From Hyphomicrobiales bacterium (GTDB lineage: Bacteria > Pseudomonadota > Alphaproteobacteria > Rhizobiales > Rhizobiaceae), in assembly GCA_900468805.1 (NCBI GenBank), contig UEIF01000039.1:1-64000 (forward strand): a stretch of DNA of 64,000 nt, given 5' to 3'. Positions 32,692 through 41,227 of this stretch are shown one piece after another; the stretch's first letter is position 1; every line of letters begins with the position of its first letter. Below the pieces are notes generated by a model that was not told the DNA's origin, searched no databases, and saw nothing but the letters and a program-made list of their open reading frames with translations. Made by a program: the position numbers and the translations under genes.

Positions 32692-33719
32692 AAAGACCCT
32701 CCAAGCCCCTCCTGCGGGACGACAGTCTTTCCGCCAAATCGCAGCCGCGTCGAAAGCGCGATCCGGCGCAGCCGAACCTTCCCTTCGATCCGATGCCCGA
32801 TCGGGTTGAGCCATGCCTGGCCTTGCTAAAGGCAGCTCCACCGGTCGGACCGGATTGGGTCTACGAGATAAAGTGGGACGGGTACCGTCTGGCGATCCAC
32901 ATCGAGCCGAAGGGCGTGCGGATCATCACGCGGGGCGGCCATGACTGGACACATCGCTTTCCCGCGATTGCGGCAGCTGCCAAAGAGCTCGGGGTTGGAA
33001 CCGCGATTCTCGATGGAGAAGCCGTCGTGCTCAATGCGCAAGGCCGCTCCGACTTCGGCGCCCTTCAGCGATCGCTCGGCGGACGTGGCGGTAAACGAAC
33101 CTCTACCGAGTCCGTTCTCTTTGCTTTCGATCTCCTGTATTTCGACGGACATGATCTGACGAAGACCGAACTCTCTGTCCGCCGGCATCTCCTGACAGAT
33201 CTGCTCGACGGAGCCGTTGGCGCGATACAGCTTTCCGAGGAGGTGCAGGGTGACGGCGCCGAGCTCCTGGAGAACGCTCGCTCGCTTGGGTTGGAGGGCA
33301 TCATCGCCAAGCACCGGGATCGTCCCTACCGCTCGGGCAGGACCGGCGACTGGCTGAAGATCAAATGTATTCAGAGTGAAAGCTTCATGATCGTCGGCTA
33401 CGAACAGTCAGCCGTTGCACGCGGCGGGATCGGCAGCCTGCTGCTGGCTGCCCGGCGCGGCCATGATTGGATCTATGTCGGTGCCGTCGGCACAGGCTTC
33501 AAGGAAAAGGACGCCACCTATTTGAAGAAGACGCTCGACATGCTGAAAACGAGGACGCCGGTCGTTCCGCTGAAAGGCAAGAACTATGTCTTCGCGCAGC
33601 CGACGCTGATCGCCGAGATCGAATTCCGCGGCTGGACCGACGACGGCAACCTTCGGCATGCGTCCTACAAGGGCTTGCGCGAGGTCCAGGATAATGCCGC
33701 AGTCCATGAGCTTGATTGA
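32688..33719 (+). CDS. ligD: ATP-dependent DNA ligase (LigD ligase domain only)
   Basis: A 343-residue protein with the nucleotidyltransferase domain (EIKWDGYRLAI, the Lys is the adenylation site; then LDGEAVVL, EGIIAKH and WLKIKC) and the OB-fold domain to about residue 335. It lacks the phosphoesterase and polymerase domains. It is coupled to the second Ku gene by an ATGA overlap, forming a ku-ku-lig operon. Confidence 0.9.
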   Translation: MKRPSKPLLRDDSLSAKSQPRRKRDPAQPNLPFDPMPDRVEPCLALLKAAPPVGPDWVYEIKWDGYRLAIHIEPKGVRIITRGGHDWTHRFPAIAAAAKELGVGTAILDGEAVVLNAQGRSDFGALQRSLGGRGGKRTSTESVLFAFDLLYFDGHDLTKTELSVRRHLLTDLLDGAVGAIQLSEEVQGDGAELLENARSLGLEGIIAKHRDRPYRSGRTGDWLKIKCIQSESFMIVGYEQSAVARGGIGSLLLAARRGHDWIYVGAVGTGFKEKDATYLKKTLDMLKTRTPVVPLKGKNYVFAQPTLIAEIEFRGWTDDGNLRHASYKGLREVQDNAAVHELD

Positions 33720-33803
33720 GCCAGTGTTGGTGACGAAAAAAGTGCCGAATTTTTTCTCTGTCCGCTCTTGAATCGCAAATTCTCCAAAACCAAATCTTTT
33801 GCC

Positions 33804-33892
33804 GCCAGCCGCTGATGACAGGGCTGGCCTTGCTGGGAGCGCCGCTTTCGGCGCTTCTGTACCCATGTTGCTTCAAGGAGGATATGGCTATG
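33804..33892 (+). promoter_or_regulatory. ROSE-like RNA thermometer in the hsp20 leader
   Basis: Three successive hairpins fill the leader: GCCAGCC/GGCTGGC (33804-33828), AGCGCCG/CGGCGCT (33838-33855), and a last imperfect hairpin where CCATGTTGCTTC (33863-33874) faces AAGGAGGATATGG (33875-33887). The TTGCT motif opposite the Shine-Dalgarno, including a G-G contact, is the hallmark of ROSE elements that block translation until heat melts them. Confidence 0.75.
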
Positions 33893-34363
33893 GCAACATC
33901 TTACGACTATGCACCTCTCTTCCGCTCGAGCGTCGGCTTCGACCGGGTCTTCAACCTTCTGGAAAATGCCCAGCGCGCCCGCTCGTTCAGTGACTGGCCG
34001 CCCTATGACATCGTCAAGACGGGCGATGATACCTACCGGATCTCTATCGCTGTGGCAGGCTTTGCCCAGGACGATCTCGACATCACCTTCCAGTCCAACC
34101 TTCTGACCGTCACGGGCAAGAAGCAGGAGGCGGCTGCTGACGGCTATCTGCATCGCGGTATTGCCGGCCGTCCATTCGAACACCGGTTCGAACTTGCCGA
34201 CCATGTCCGGGTAAACGGAGCGGACCTGAGCAACGGTCTACTGTCGATTGATCTGGTTCGCGAGATCCCGGAGGCACTAAAGCCGCGAAAAATTACCATC
34301 GAAAGCGCCCCAGCTTTGGCATCTGCACCTCCGGCACAGATCGAAGCGCAGCAGGCGGCTTAA
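33890..34363 (+). CDS. Small heat-shock protein Hsp20 (IbpA type)
   Basis: A 157-residue holdase with an IbpA-like N-terminus (PLFRSSVGFDRVFNLLENA), the alpha-crystallin domain (about 38-130, YRISIAVAGF and the GILxIDL variant GLLSIDL) and an Ala/Gln-rich tail. ATG at 33890 is preferred over 33884, since AAGGAGG then lies at the right distance. The leader folds into a ROSE-like thermometer. Confidence 0.9.
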   Translation: MATSYDYAPLFRSSVGFDRVFNLLENAQRARSFSDWPPYDIVKTGDDTYRISIAVAGFAQDDLDITFQSNLLTVTGKKQEAAADGYLHRGIAGRPFEHRFELADHVRVNGADLSNGLLSIDLVREIPEALKPRKITIESAPALASAPPAQIEAQQAA

Positions 34364-34383
34364 TCGACACTGTCCCTCAACAG

Positions 34384-34405
34384 GGGCGCCATCGCGACGG
34401 CGCCC
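34384..34405 (+). terminator. Hairpin between hsp20 and the DUF982 gene
   Basis: GGGCGCC (34384-34390) pairs with GGCGCCC (34399-34405) around an eight-base loop, with no T-run. It may reduce read-through or stabilise the hsp20 message. Confidence 0.4.
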
Positions 34406-34436
34406 ATCGACATTCCGGGTTGGGAAGGAGAGAACG

Positions 34437-34736
34437 ATGAAACCCGATATGTTCAGACAGCCAGTTTCCATTCTAGTCGGCCTCGGCTTTCCGGCAGAGG
34501 TTCGCGGCGTGATGGACGCCTACCGGCATCTTTCAGAGTGGCCGGCCTCAAGCCGGGACACCGCGCATTCGATCGCGCTCAAGGCATGCAGTGCCGCGCT
34601 GCGCGGCGAGATCGAAGCGGAAACCGCGCGGGGCTTGTTCGCAGCTTTTGCCGCAAAGCATGATCTGCTTGCGCCTGAAACCAATGTGATCGCCGCAACG
34701 CGCTTGCGGCGAGACAAAGATCCTCATGTGCAGTGA
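34437..34736 (+). CDS. DUF982-domain protein
   Basis: A 99-residue protein of the DUF982 type found almost only in Rhizobiales: VSILVGLGFPAEVRGVMDAYRHLSEWP, then a run of helices with ALKACSAALRGEIEAETARGLFAAFA. Function unknown. GAAGGAGAG precedes the ATG. A further small gene follows nine bases after the stop. Confidence 0.8.
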   Translation: MKPDMFRQPVSILVGLGFPAEVRGVMDAYRHLSEWPASSRDTAHSIALKACSAALRGEIEAETARGLFAAFAAKHDLLAPETNVIAATRLRRDKDPHVQ

Positions 34737-34745
34737 GGTTGTGGG

Positions 34746-35021
34746 ATGATGCACGATTTGCTCCAGCAGGCCACCAACAATGCGATGGCGATGGGACCGA
34801 CGGTCCTGCTTCAGGGCATGCAGCTTCGGCGACCGATCGACGTAGTGAGAGTGCGTGCTCTTTCAGTTGACGATAAGCGTGCGGTCCTCGCCGCTTGGGC
34901 TTCGGACTTTTACGCCGTCGATTCCAAGCCTGCCCTTCGTCAGCTACCGGGAACAACTCCAGTCTCGATCGATGAGGTGCAGGCTGCGCTGGAAGAGCTC
35001 GATCGGCGCTACGGTTTTTGA
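34746..35021 (+). CDS. Small protein of unknown function
   Basis: A 91-residue protein with RALSVDDKRAVLAAWASDFYAVDSKPALRQLPG and an ending SIDEVQAALEELDRRYGF, a pattern seen in small rhizobial proteins. It is coupled to the DUF982 gene and converges on ligD, 12 bases apart. No function is known. Confidence 0.65.
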   Translation: MMHDLLQQATNNAMAMGPTVLLQGMQLRRPIDVVRVRALSVDDKRAVLAAWASDFYAVDSKPALRQLPGTTPVSIDEVQAALEELDRRYGF

Positions 35022-35033
35022 TGGCTTGCGCGT

Positions 35034-37703
35034 TCAGGCGGCCTGCTTCATCGACTTGGCGAGCCGCTTGATTGCCTGCTCCAGCGAACGCTGTCCGTCG
35101 CAATAATCCTGCCAGGCGCTCGTCTTCTCAAGAAGAGCCGGCACGGTGCGGATGGTGAAACGCTTCGGATCGAGATCTGTCTTCACTTGAGCCCATGTCA
35201 GCGGCATCGATACGGTGGCACCGGGACGGGCACGCGGAGATAAAGGCGCAACAGCGGTCGCCATGCGGTCATTGCGCAGGTAGTCGAGGAAGATCCGGCC
35301 GTTGCGCTGGTTCTTGGCCATCTTGATCAGATAAAGATCAGGGTTTTCGCGTGCCATCTGTTGGCAGACATCGTGGGCGAACCCTTTCGCCTCCGGCCAG
35401 GTGAGCTTTTTGCCCTTCGCCACCGCCAGCGGTGTTACGACGTGCAGACCCTTGCCACCGGTGGTCTTGCAGAAGCTGACAAGGCCCAGTTCCTCCAGCC
35501 GGTCGCGCATTTCCCGAGCGGCTTCGACCACGGTGGAGAAGGGGACGTCCGGACCGGGATCAAGGTCGAAGACGAGACGACCGGGCACTTCCGGTTGGCC
35601 CGGTTCGCAATTCCAGGGATGGAGCTCGACGCCGCCGATCTGGGCGATGGCCGCAAGACCCTCGACGCGATCAATCTGCAGATAGGGCTTCTTGTCGCCG
35701 AAGACCGTTACCAATTCGAGCAGGTTCGACGTTCCCGGCATCGCATGTCGCTGGAAGAACTGCTCGCCGCCGATACCGTCAGGCGTCCGGATGATCGAGC
35801 ACGGCCGGCCCTTGATATGATCGATCAGCCAAGAGCCGACAGCCTTGTAGTAACGAGCCAGTTCCACTTTCGTGACCGGCTCGCCATTATTGGCGTCCGG
35901 CCAAAGCGGCTTGTCCGGGTTGGAGATCAACACGCCCATGACATCTTCCTTGCCGCCTTTGCGCGGCGTCTTTGCGGGCCGTTTGGGTTTGGCCTGTGTC
36001 TCCGGATCGGGCGTTTCCACCTCAGCTGGTTCGACCGGCTTCTCGGCGACGACTTCCCCTGCTGGCTTGTCTTCCCGCAGTCCCTTGAAGGCCGCCTGGC
36101 GGACGAGCCCGTCGGCGGTCCAGCCGGCGAACTCGATTTCCGCCACCAGTTCCGGCTTCACCCAGACGACGTTAGGATCCTTCTTCGGCGCCCCGATACC
36201 GGTAAATGGTGACTTGGCCGTTTCCAGCGCGCGCAGCTTGGGCAGCAGGACGTCGACCTTGCCGGCGCCATAGCCCGTGCCGACACGGCCGACGTAGACG
36301 AAATGGCTGCCGCGGTTGACGCCGACCAGCAGCGAGCGGAACTTGCCGTTGGTCGTGGCGTAAGCGCCGATGACGACTTCATGGCCGGCCCGGCATTTGG
36401 ATTTGGCCCAGGTCTCGGTGCGGCCGGATTGATAGGGAGCATCCGCCTGCTTCGAGACGATGCCTTCGAGCGACAGCTTGCAGGCTGACTTCAGGACGGC
36501 ATCTCCGCCGGTTTCGAAATGCTCGACGAAGCGCAGGCGCGGATCCTCGCCAGCTTTGTCGAGCAGTTTCTGCAGCCGATTCTTGCGCTCTGTCAGCGGC
36601 AGTTTTCGAAGATCCTCATTGCCTTCGAACAAGAGGTCGAACGCGAAATACACCAGTGTGTCGTTCTTGCCTTCTGACAGTGCCGCCTGAAGTGCTGCGA
36701 AGTCCGGCGCCCCGTTTTCATCGAGCGCGCAAATCTCGCCGTCGATGATAGCGTCCGGAAGCGCGGCGCCGGATTCGGCGATTGCCGGGTACTTCGCCGT
36801 CCAGTCGAGGCCCTTGCGGGTTTTGAGCTTGACCTCGCCGTTTTCGATGCGCATCTGGATCCGGTATCCGTCGAACTTGATCTCGTGGATCCAGCCATCG
36901 GCGGCAGGCGGACGCTCGCGCGTCTCGCAGAGCTGCGGCGCGATGAAGTCCGGCATTGCGGATTTCGCTGCTTTGGCAGCTTTGGCCGGCGCTTTCTTCT
37001 TGGTTTTGGTTTCGGCTTTGCGTTCTTCAGCAGCAAGGCCGTGATTGCTGTCCCAGACCGCATCCGCCTGGACTTCGCCACTCTCGATCATGAACGGCTT
37101 CGGCTTCTTGCCCTTGCCGGCGGCGATCGCTTCCATCGTCCGGCCTGAGGCGACGGAGGTTGCGTTGTCCTCGAGGACAGCGGCGCCATTCTCCTCGACG
37201 GAAAAGTCGTCGTGATGTTTGATCAGCAGCCAGTTGGTGCGCTTGCCGCCGTCACGGTCATTGCGCATCCGCACGAGCACGAAGCTGCCGTGCAGCCGCT
37301 CGCCCTCAAGCGTGAACTTGAAATCGCCCTTGGCGAGGGCCTGCTCCGGCGTCTTGCTGCCTTCGGGCTCCCAGTAGCCGCGATCCCACAACATCACCGT
37401 GCCGCCACCATACTGTCCCTTGGGGATCGTGCCTTCGAAGTCACCGTAGTCGAGCGGGTGGTCCTCGACCTCGACCGCCAACCGCTTGTCGTGCGGATCG
37501 AGCGATGGTCCCTTGGTGACGGCCCAGGACTTGAAGACGCCATCGAGTTCGAGCCGCAGATCGTAATGCAGCCGCGTGGCGTCGTGTTTCTGGATGACGA
37601 AGCGCCTGCGGTTCGATGCCTTCAGCTTCGTTGCGCCGCTCGGTTCTTGCGTCTTCTGAAAATCGCGCTTCTGCTTGTAGGTCGAGAGCTTGTCGCTGGC
37701 CAT
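35034..37703 (-). CDS. ligD: Multifunctional DNA ligase D (phosphoesterase-ligase-polymerase)
   Basis: An 889-residue LigD for non-homologous end joining. The N-terminal 3'-phosphoesterase (about 25-190) has HDATRLHYDLRLEL. The ATP-dependent ligase (about 270-560) has HEIKFDGYR with the adenylated Lys. An Ala/Pro/Lys linker (about 580-640) leads to the primase-polymerase (about 645-880, FDLDPGPDVPF). Start MASDKL at 37703 fits the family; 53 codons upstream are non-coding. It is separate from, and opposite to, the ku-ku-lig operon. Confidence 0.95.
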   Translation of the reverse strand: MASDKLSTYKQKRDFQKTQEPSGATKLKASNRRRFVIQKHDATRLHYDLRLELDGVFKSWAVTKGPSLDPHDKRLAVEVEDHPLDYGDFEGTIPKGQYGGGTVMLWDRGYWEPEGSKTPEQALAKGDFKFTLEGERLHGSFVLVRMRNDRDGGKRTNWLLIKHHDDFSVEENGAAVLEDNATSVASGRTMEAIAAGKGKKPKPFMIESGEVQADAVWDSNHGLAAEERKAETKTKKKAPAKAAKAAKSAMPDFIAPQLCETRERPPAADGWIHEIKFDGYRIQMRIENGEVKLKTRKGLDWTAKYPAIAESGAALPDAIIDGEICALDENGAPDFAALQAALSEGKNDTLVYFAFDLLFEGNEDLRKLPLTERKNRLQKLLDKAGEDPRLRFVEHFETGGDAVLKSACKLSLEGIVSKQADAPYQSGRTETWAKSKCRAGHEVVIGAYATTNGKFRSLLVGVNRGSHFVYVGRVGTGYGAGKVDVLLPKLRALETAKSPFTGIGAPKKDPNVVWVKPELVAEIEFAGWTADGLVRQAAFKGLREDKPAGEVVAEKPVEPAEVETPDPETQAKPKRPAKTPRKGGKEDVMGVLISNPDKPLWPDANNGEPVTKVELARYYKAVGSWLIDHIKGRPCSIIRTPDGIGGEQFFQRHAMPGTSNLLELVTVFGDKKPYLQIDRVEGLAAIAQIGGVELHPWNCEPGQPEVPGRLVFDLDPGPDVPFSTVVEAAREMRDRLEELGLVSFCKTTGGKGLHVVTPLAVAKGKKLTWPEAKGFAHDVCQQMARENPDLYLIKMAKNQRNGRIFLDYLRNDRMATAVAPLSPRARPGATVSMPLTWAQVKTDLDPKRFTIRTVPALLEKTSAWQDYCDGQRSLEQAIKRLAKSMKQAA

Positions 37704-38040
37704 GGCAGTCCCCGGTAAAATCCCCCTCCCGTCTCGGATGAAGACGGGGACGAGGCGCGGGCCGGACAGGTAAGACGCTCGGCTGCCGTTTCGTTGGCCG
37801 CGATGAGAAACCGGAAAAATCATCGCGTTCGTCATCCCTGTCACGTCCGGTTGACACAGCACGCGACCTCAACAAGCAAAAGGCAAGAGGTAATCGTTTT
37901 GTTCCACGGAGTTAAGCAAGAGGAGTTGGGCAGGAGCGCCATCTCTTCTGAACGATCGACCTTGCCCAGCCGGAATTGGTATGCGCTCTCGGCATAACTG
38001 CGCTGCAGTAAAGTCTATTTAATAGGCGGGGAGAACCCGT
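37704..38040. other. Intergenic region between ligD and the small RNA
   Basis: About 340 bases with no supported gene. It should hold the ligD promoter and, near its right end, the promoter of the small RNA. No GGAAC box with a fitting -10 was found. Confidence 0.5.
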
Positions 38041-38050
38041 ATGATGTGTC

Positions 38051-38210
38051 TATCGAAGCGATGCACCTCCTCCCGCATCGGTTCGATTGGCAGACGTCCT
38101 CTCCTCCTCCCAAGGGCGTTTGCGGGAACAGCAACACTCCTCCTCCCAGTTGCTGTTCGGATATTTTCGGAAAGCCTGCCGCACCTCCTCCCGCGGCAGG
38201 CTTTTTCGTT
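38051..38210 (+). ncRNA. Small RNA with four anti-Shine-Dalgarno hairpins (CcsR/cuckoo/alpha-r14 type)
   Basis: Four consecutive hairpins each present the identical nine bases CCTCCTCCC in the loop: stems 38052-38064/38075-38087, 38090-38100/38113-38123, 38126-38135/38149-38158 and 38171-38182/38193-38204. The third and fourth stems pair perfectly; the second keeps pairing through G-U contacts. The last stem is followed by T-rich sequence as a terminator. The loop is complementary to AGGAGG ribosome sites. This matches the cuckoo family, including Rhodobacter CcsR RNAs and rhizobial alpha-r14 RNAs. The 5' end is not determined. Confidence 0.85.
38171..38210 (+). terminator. Terminator hairpin of the small RNA
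   Basis: A 12-base-pair stem AAAGCCTGCCGC / GCGGCAGGCTTT with the conserved ten-base loop, followed by TTCGTTT. It doubles as the fourth anti-Shine-Dalgarno hairpin. Confidence 0.8.
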
Positions 38211-38384
38211 TCGGCCGGTGTCAAGCCGCGGCATCTTTCAGGTCCTTGTGCAAAACGCGAAAAAAATGAGGCGGCAGAGTCACTTGGCTCCCACAGCCTA
38301 GGCTCCTGATTCGTTTCATCATTTCGCCCACACCGCTTTAGCGGAGCCTAAATAAGCTCATTAAGACCGGCTTGACTCCTTCAA

Positions 38385-38406
38385 GAACACGGAACAAAAG
38401 AAGAAC
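38385..38406 (+). promoter_or_regulatory. Alphaproteobacterial LexA (SOS) box upstream of imuA
   Basis: GAAC at 38392-38395 and again at 38403-38406 with exactly seven bases between gives GAAC-N7-GAAC, the reverse complement of the alphaproteobacterial LexA site GTTC-N7-GTTC. A third GAAC lies at 38385-38388. The site is 60 bases before imuA. Confidence 0.75.
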
Positions 38407-38465
38407 GTCAACAATTTTCGGGGACATGAAGTCCATGCAACGCGAACCGAGGAGGTCCGTGAACG

Positions 38466-39224
38466 ATGTCGCGCGCCTACAATCCTCGGATGATCGAGGA
38501 ACTCAGAGACCGGATCGCGCATCTGGAGGGGAGTGCGTCAAGAAAAGCCGTCGTGCTTCCCTTCGGCGTTTGCCAAATGGATGAACGGCTACCGGGCGGC
38601 GGGCTGGCCTACGGCGCCGTGCACGAAATTGCCGGTGGCGGCTCTGGCACCGTGGATGGCGCGGCGGCAGCGTTGTTCGCCGCCGGCATTGCTGCGCGCT
38701 CGAAAGGCAAGGTGCTCTGGTGCCTGACGAGACCTGACCTGTTTTTCCCCGCCATCGCCCAGGCCGGCCTGCATCCCGACCGCGTGATCTTCTGCGAAGG
38801 CGACAAGGAGGAGGATGTCCTGGCGTCCATGGAAGAAGGGCTCTCTTTCGGTGGCTTGGCAGCGGTGGTCGGGGAGCTGGTTCGATTGCCGATGGTGGCA
38901 TCCCGGCGGCTGCAGCTGGCTGCCGAAAAGACAGGAACCATGGGGCTCGTTGTCCGCAGATGGCGGCGTCAGACGGAAGCGTCGGACTTCGGCAATCCGA
39001 CGGCCTCGACGACACGGTGGAGGGTGAGCGTGCTGCCGTCGGAGGAACTGCCAGTCGCGGGCGTCGGCCGCCCACGATGGCTGGCCGAGTTGATGCGCGT
39101 GAAAGCAGGCGAGTGTGCCGAGTTCGAAATTGGAGCCTGTGATGCCAAGGGTCGTCTGTGTCTACTTCCCCACTCTGCCAACAGACCGGATACGTCGACA
39201 TGGAGAGGGAGCCGTGCCAGCTGA
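38466..39224 (+). CDS. imuA: ImuA, SOS mutagenesis cassette protein
   Basis: A 252-residue ImuA (SulA/RecA-like) protein: a short helical leader (MIEELRDRIAHLEG), then LPGGGLAYGAVHEIAGGG, LWCLTRPDLFFPAIAQAGL and VVRRWRR. It normally works with ImuB and DnaE2 in error-prone lesion bypass. ATG at 38466 is used; ATG at 38490 is possible. It overlaps imuB. A LexA box precedes it, but the cassette partners are broken or absent here. Confidence 0.9.
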   Translation: MSRAYNPRMIEELRDRIAHLEGSASRKAVVLPFGVCQMDERLPGGGLAYGAVHEIAGGGSGTVDGAAAALFAAGIAARSKGKVLWCLTRPDLFFPAIAQAGLHPDRVIFCEGDKEEDVLASMEEGLSFGGLAAVVGELVRLPMVASRRLQLAAEKTGTMGLVVRRWRRQTEASDFGNPTASTTRWRVSVLPSEELPVAGVGRPRWLAELMRVKAGECAEFEIGACDAKGRLCLLPHSANRPDTSTWRGSRAS

Positions 39225-39309
39225 TCAGCCGCTCGTCGTCATCTCCAAATCGGGGTCGAAACGCTGGATCTCGGCTGCCGATACCGCCGCGCGCAAGCTC
39301 GGCCTCGTG
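39142..39309 (+). pseudogene. imuB: ImuB (Y-family polymerase-like), truncated after about 55 residues
   Basis: From ATG at 39142, overlapping the end of imuA, the frame gives a correct ImuB start: MPRVVCVYFPTLPTDRIRR, PLVVISKSGSKRWISAADTAARKLGLV. It then leaves the family and stops at 39324. ImuB is normally near 500 residues. The break coincides with the point where a leftward LysR gene also loses its family sequence (about 39303-39310), so a deletion or recombination joined the two. No dnaE2 follows. Confidence 0.8.
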
Positions 39310-39986
39310 TTATTCACGACGTAACGCGGCTCGTGCAGCACTTTTCGTGTTTCCGCGCCATTCGCCAGCGTCCAAGCGGGTCGACCACGCGGAACATGCA
39401 TGATCAAATCGTGATGCTTTAGATCATCGAGCTTGGTAACCGGCCGAGCACTCTGCAGATAGTCAGGGGAAGCATACAAGCCATAGTTTAGCTCGCCGAG
39501 CTTGCGAGCCGAGAGTTCGGAGTCTTGCAGCGGGCCGATGCGGATTGCGACGTCGACGCCTTCGTGAACGATATCTACGATGCGGTTCGTGTATTCCACT
39601 TCGACGCTGACCTTCGGCCATTTCCGCACAAACGAGGCAATCCAGCAGTCGACCCGCGTAGTTCCGAATTCGGCCCCTGCTGTAACCTTGAGCCGCCCTT
39701 TCGGCTCCTGCGTCTGTTGTGCCACCGCGGCTTCTGCCGTTTCTGCAGCGGTCACAATCGAAGAGATGCGTTCGAAATAGTCGCGTCCGACCTCTGTAAC
39801 GCTCAGATGCCGGGTCGATCGGTTCAAAAGCCGGGCGCCGAGCTTCTCTTCCATTCTCCGCACGATCCGGCTCACCCGTGCCTTGTCTGTTTCCAAGCGT
39901 TCTGCCGCTCCAGTGAAAGAACCTTCTGTCACCACCGCGATGAAGGCTTCCATCTCCTGAAAGTCAATTGTTGTCGTCATAAGCAA
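39225..39986 (-). pseudogene. LysR-type regulator, C-terminus replaced by antisense imuB sequence
   Basis: The first 227 residues are a normal LysR protein: a winged helix (FQEMEAFIAVVTEGSFTGAAERL) and effector domain up to YVVNNT (near 39305). The remaining 26 residues to the stop at 39225 read through the opposite strand of imuB and match nothing in the family, where about 75 more residues are expected. It is probably non-functional, although the DNA-binding domain is intact. Confidence 0.75.
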
Positions 39987-40060
39987 CAGCCTGTCACTGA
40001 ATCACTCGATTTTCAATCGCGCTGCAACTGCCAAGAGAGGCCCGGTACATGCAGATGTAG

Positions 40061-40396
40061 CAACGAAGTGAGAAGATCATCTCCTTTTCCCGGCAGGACT
40101 TCTTCTACAGCGAGCGCTATTTCGCCGAGAAGTTCGAGGAGCATGATCTGACCGACAATGTCGCCTACACCTGCGACGACACCTTCTCGCTGGTGTCGCT
40201 GGTCTCGGCCGGTCTTGGCATCGGCTTCGTGCCGGAATGGACGCAGGATCTTCCGAACCGGGGCTTCGAGCTTAAGAAGGTGAGGGGCGTCGATTTCAAG
40301 ATCGGGCTGGGTGTCGCCTGGAACCGGGAAGACCCGACGGCCGGCCGCGACGACATCATCGATATCGCGCGATCGCTGGCGCGGCCGGGCAGGTAA
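40061..40396 (+). pseudogene. C-terminal remnant of a second LysR-type regulator
   Basis: After an in-frame stop at 40058 the frame gives a LysR effector-domain end: DFFYSERYFAEKFEEHDL, CDDTFSLVSLVSAGLGIGFVPEW, then a normal terminus. Its sequence overlaps the part that the neighbouring LysR still has (around VVNNT), so it derives from a different gene. N-terminal DNA-binding domain is missing. Confidence 0.7.
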
Positions 40397-40462
40397 GCTT
40401 AGGTAAGGTAAGGGCGGGGCCTTGTGCCAATTTAGAATGCCGCGAGGCGGCAATTGATGCAT

Positions 40463-41209
40463 TTAGTAAGTCGTTCTTCCGCCGCTAAGATCGAATGTGG
40501 ACGCCGTCGTGAACGAGTTTTCCTCCGACAGGAGCCATACCGTCATTGCCGCGATCTCCGTAAGTTCGGCGAAGCGATCTCGCGGAATCCTGACCAGCAT
40601 GTATTCAATGAATTCGGGCGTCAGGCCATCGAGTATCGGCGTCTTCGCTGTCGCGGGTGTAATGGCGTTGACGGCAATTCCGGTCTTTGCAAGCTCTTTG
40701 CCTAAAGACTTGGTGAAGCCAAGCACGCCTGCTTTGGCAGCACTATAGGCCGCGATATTCGGGTTGCCTTCTTTTCCGGCCACAGATGAGATATTGACGA
40801 TCCGACCGTAATTGCGTTTCAACATGACCGGCACAACGTGGCGGCAGCAGTTGAATGTGCCCGTCAGGCAAACGTCTACGACACTGCGCCACTCCGAGAC
40901 ATCGTATTCGATCGTCGGTTTGACCTTTCCCGTAATCCCTGCCGAATTCACCAGGCAATCGATCCTTCCGAAGACCTCCTCTGTCGCCGACGCCGCGCTG
41001 CCGATGAGCTCGAAATCTGTTACGTCGACCTCGAATGCGCGGGCATTCGGTCTGAGTGTCCGGACACTATCGGCCAAACGACTGCCATTTGAATCCCAGA
41101 GAGCAACTTTCCCGCCGGACTGGATCACCCTTTCGGCGATGGCATAACCTATCCCCTGTGCCCCGCCCGTGATGACGGTCACCCTGTCTTTCAAGTCAAT
41201 CGAATTCAT
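40463..41209 (-). CDS. Short-chain dehydrogenase (FabG-like)
   Basis: A 248-residue SDR: TGGAQGIG loop near residue 15, NSAG, catalytic Ser in NISSVAG and YSAAK. The ending SGGRTTY is typical of sugar or sugar-acid dehydrogenases of this family. Start ATG at 41209 follows AGGAGCGCTTT, better than the one six codons upstream. It stands alone between the LysR remnant and the parDE pair. Confidence 0.85.
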   Translation of the reverse strand: MNSIDLKDRVTVITGGAQGIGYAIAERVIQSGGKVALWDSNGSRLADSVRTLRPNARAFEVDVTDFELIGSAASATEEVFGRIDCLVNSAGITGKVKPTIEYDVSEWRSVVDVCLTGTFNCCRHVVPVMLKRNYGRIVNISSVAGKEGNPNIAAYSAAKAGVLGFTKSLGKELAKTGIAVNAITPATAKTPILDGLTPEFIEYMLVRIPRDRFAELTEIAAMTVWLLSEENSFTTASTFDLSGGRTTY

Positions 41210-41227
41210 AAAGCGCTCCTCCAGCAC

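Noticed and set aside
37794..37997. 67-residue frame between ligD and the small RNA
   Set aside because: No ribosome site and non-protein-like composition.
38391..38415. GGAAC before imuA as a stress promoter
   Set aside because: No GTT-like -10 at the right distance; the GAAC repeats here fit a LexA box better.
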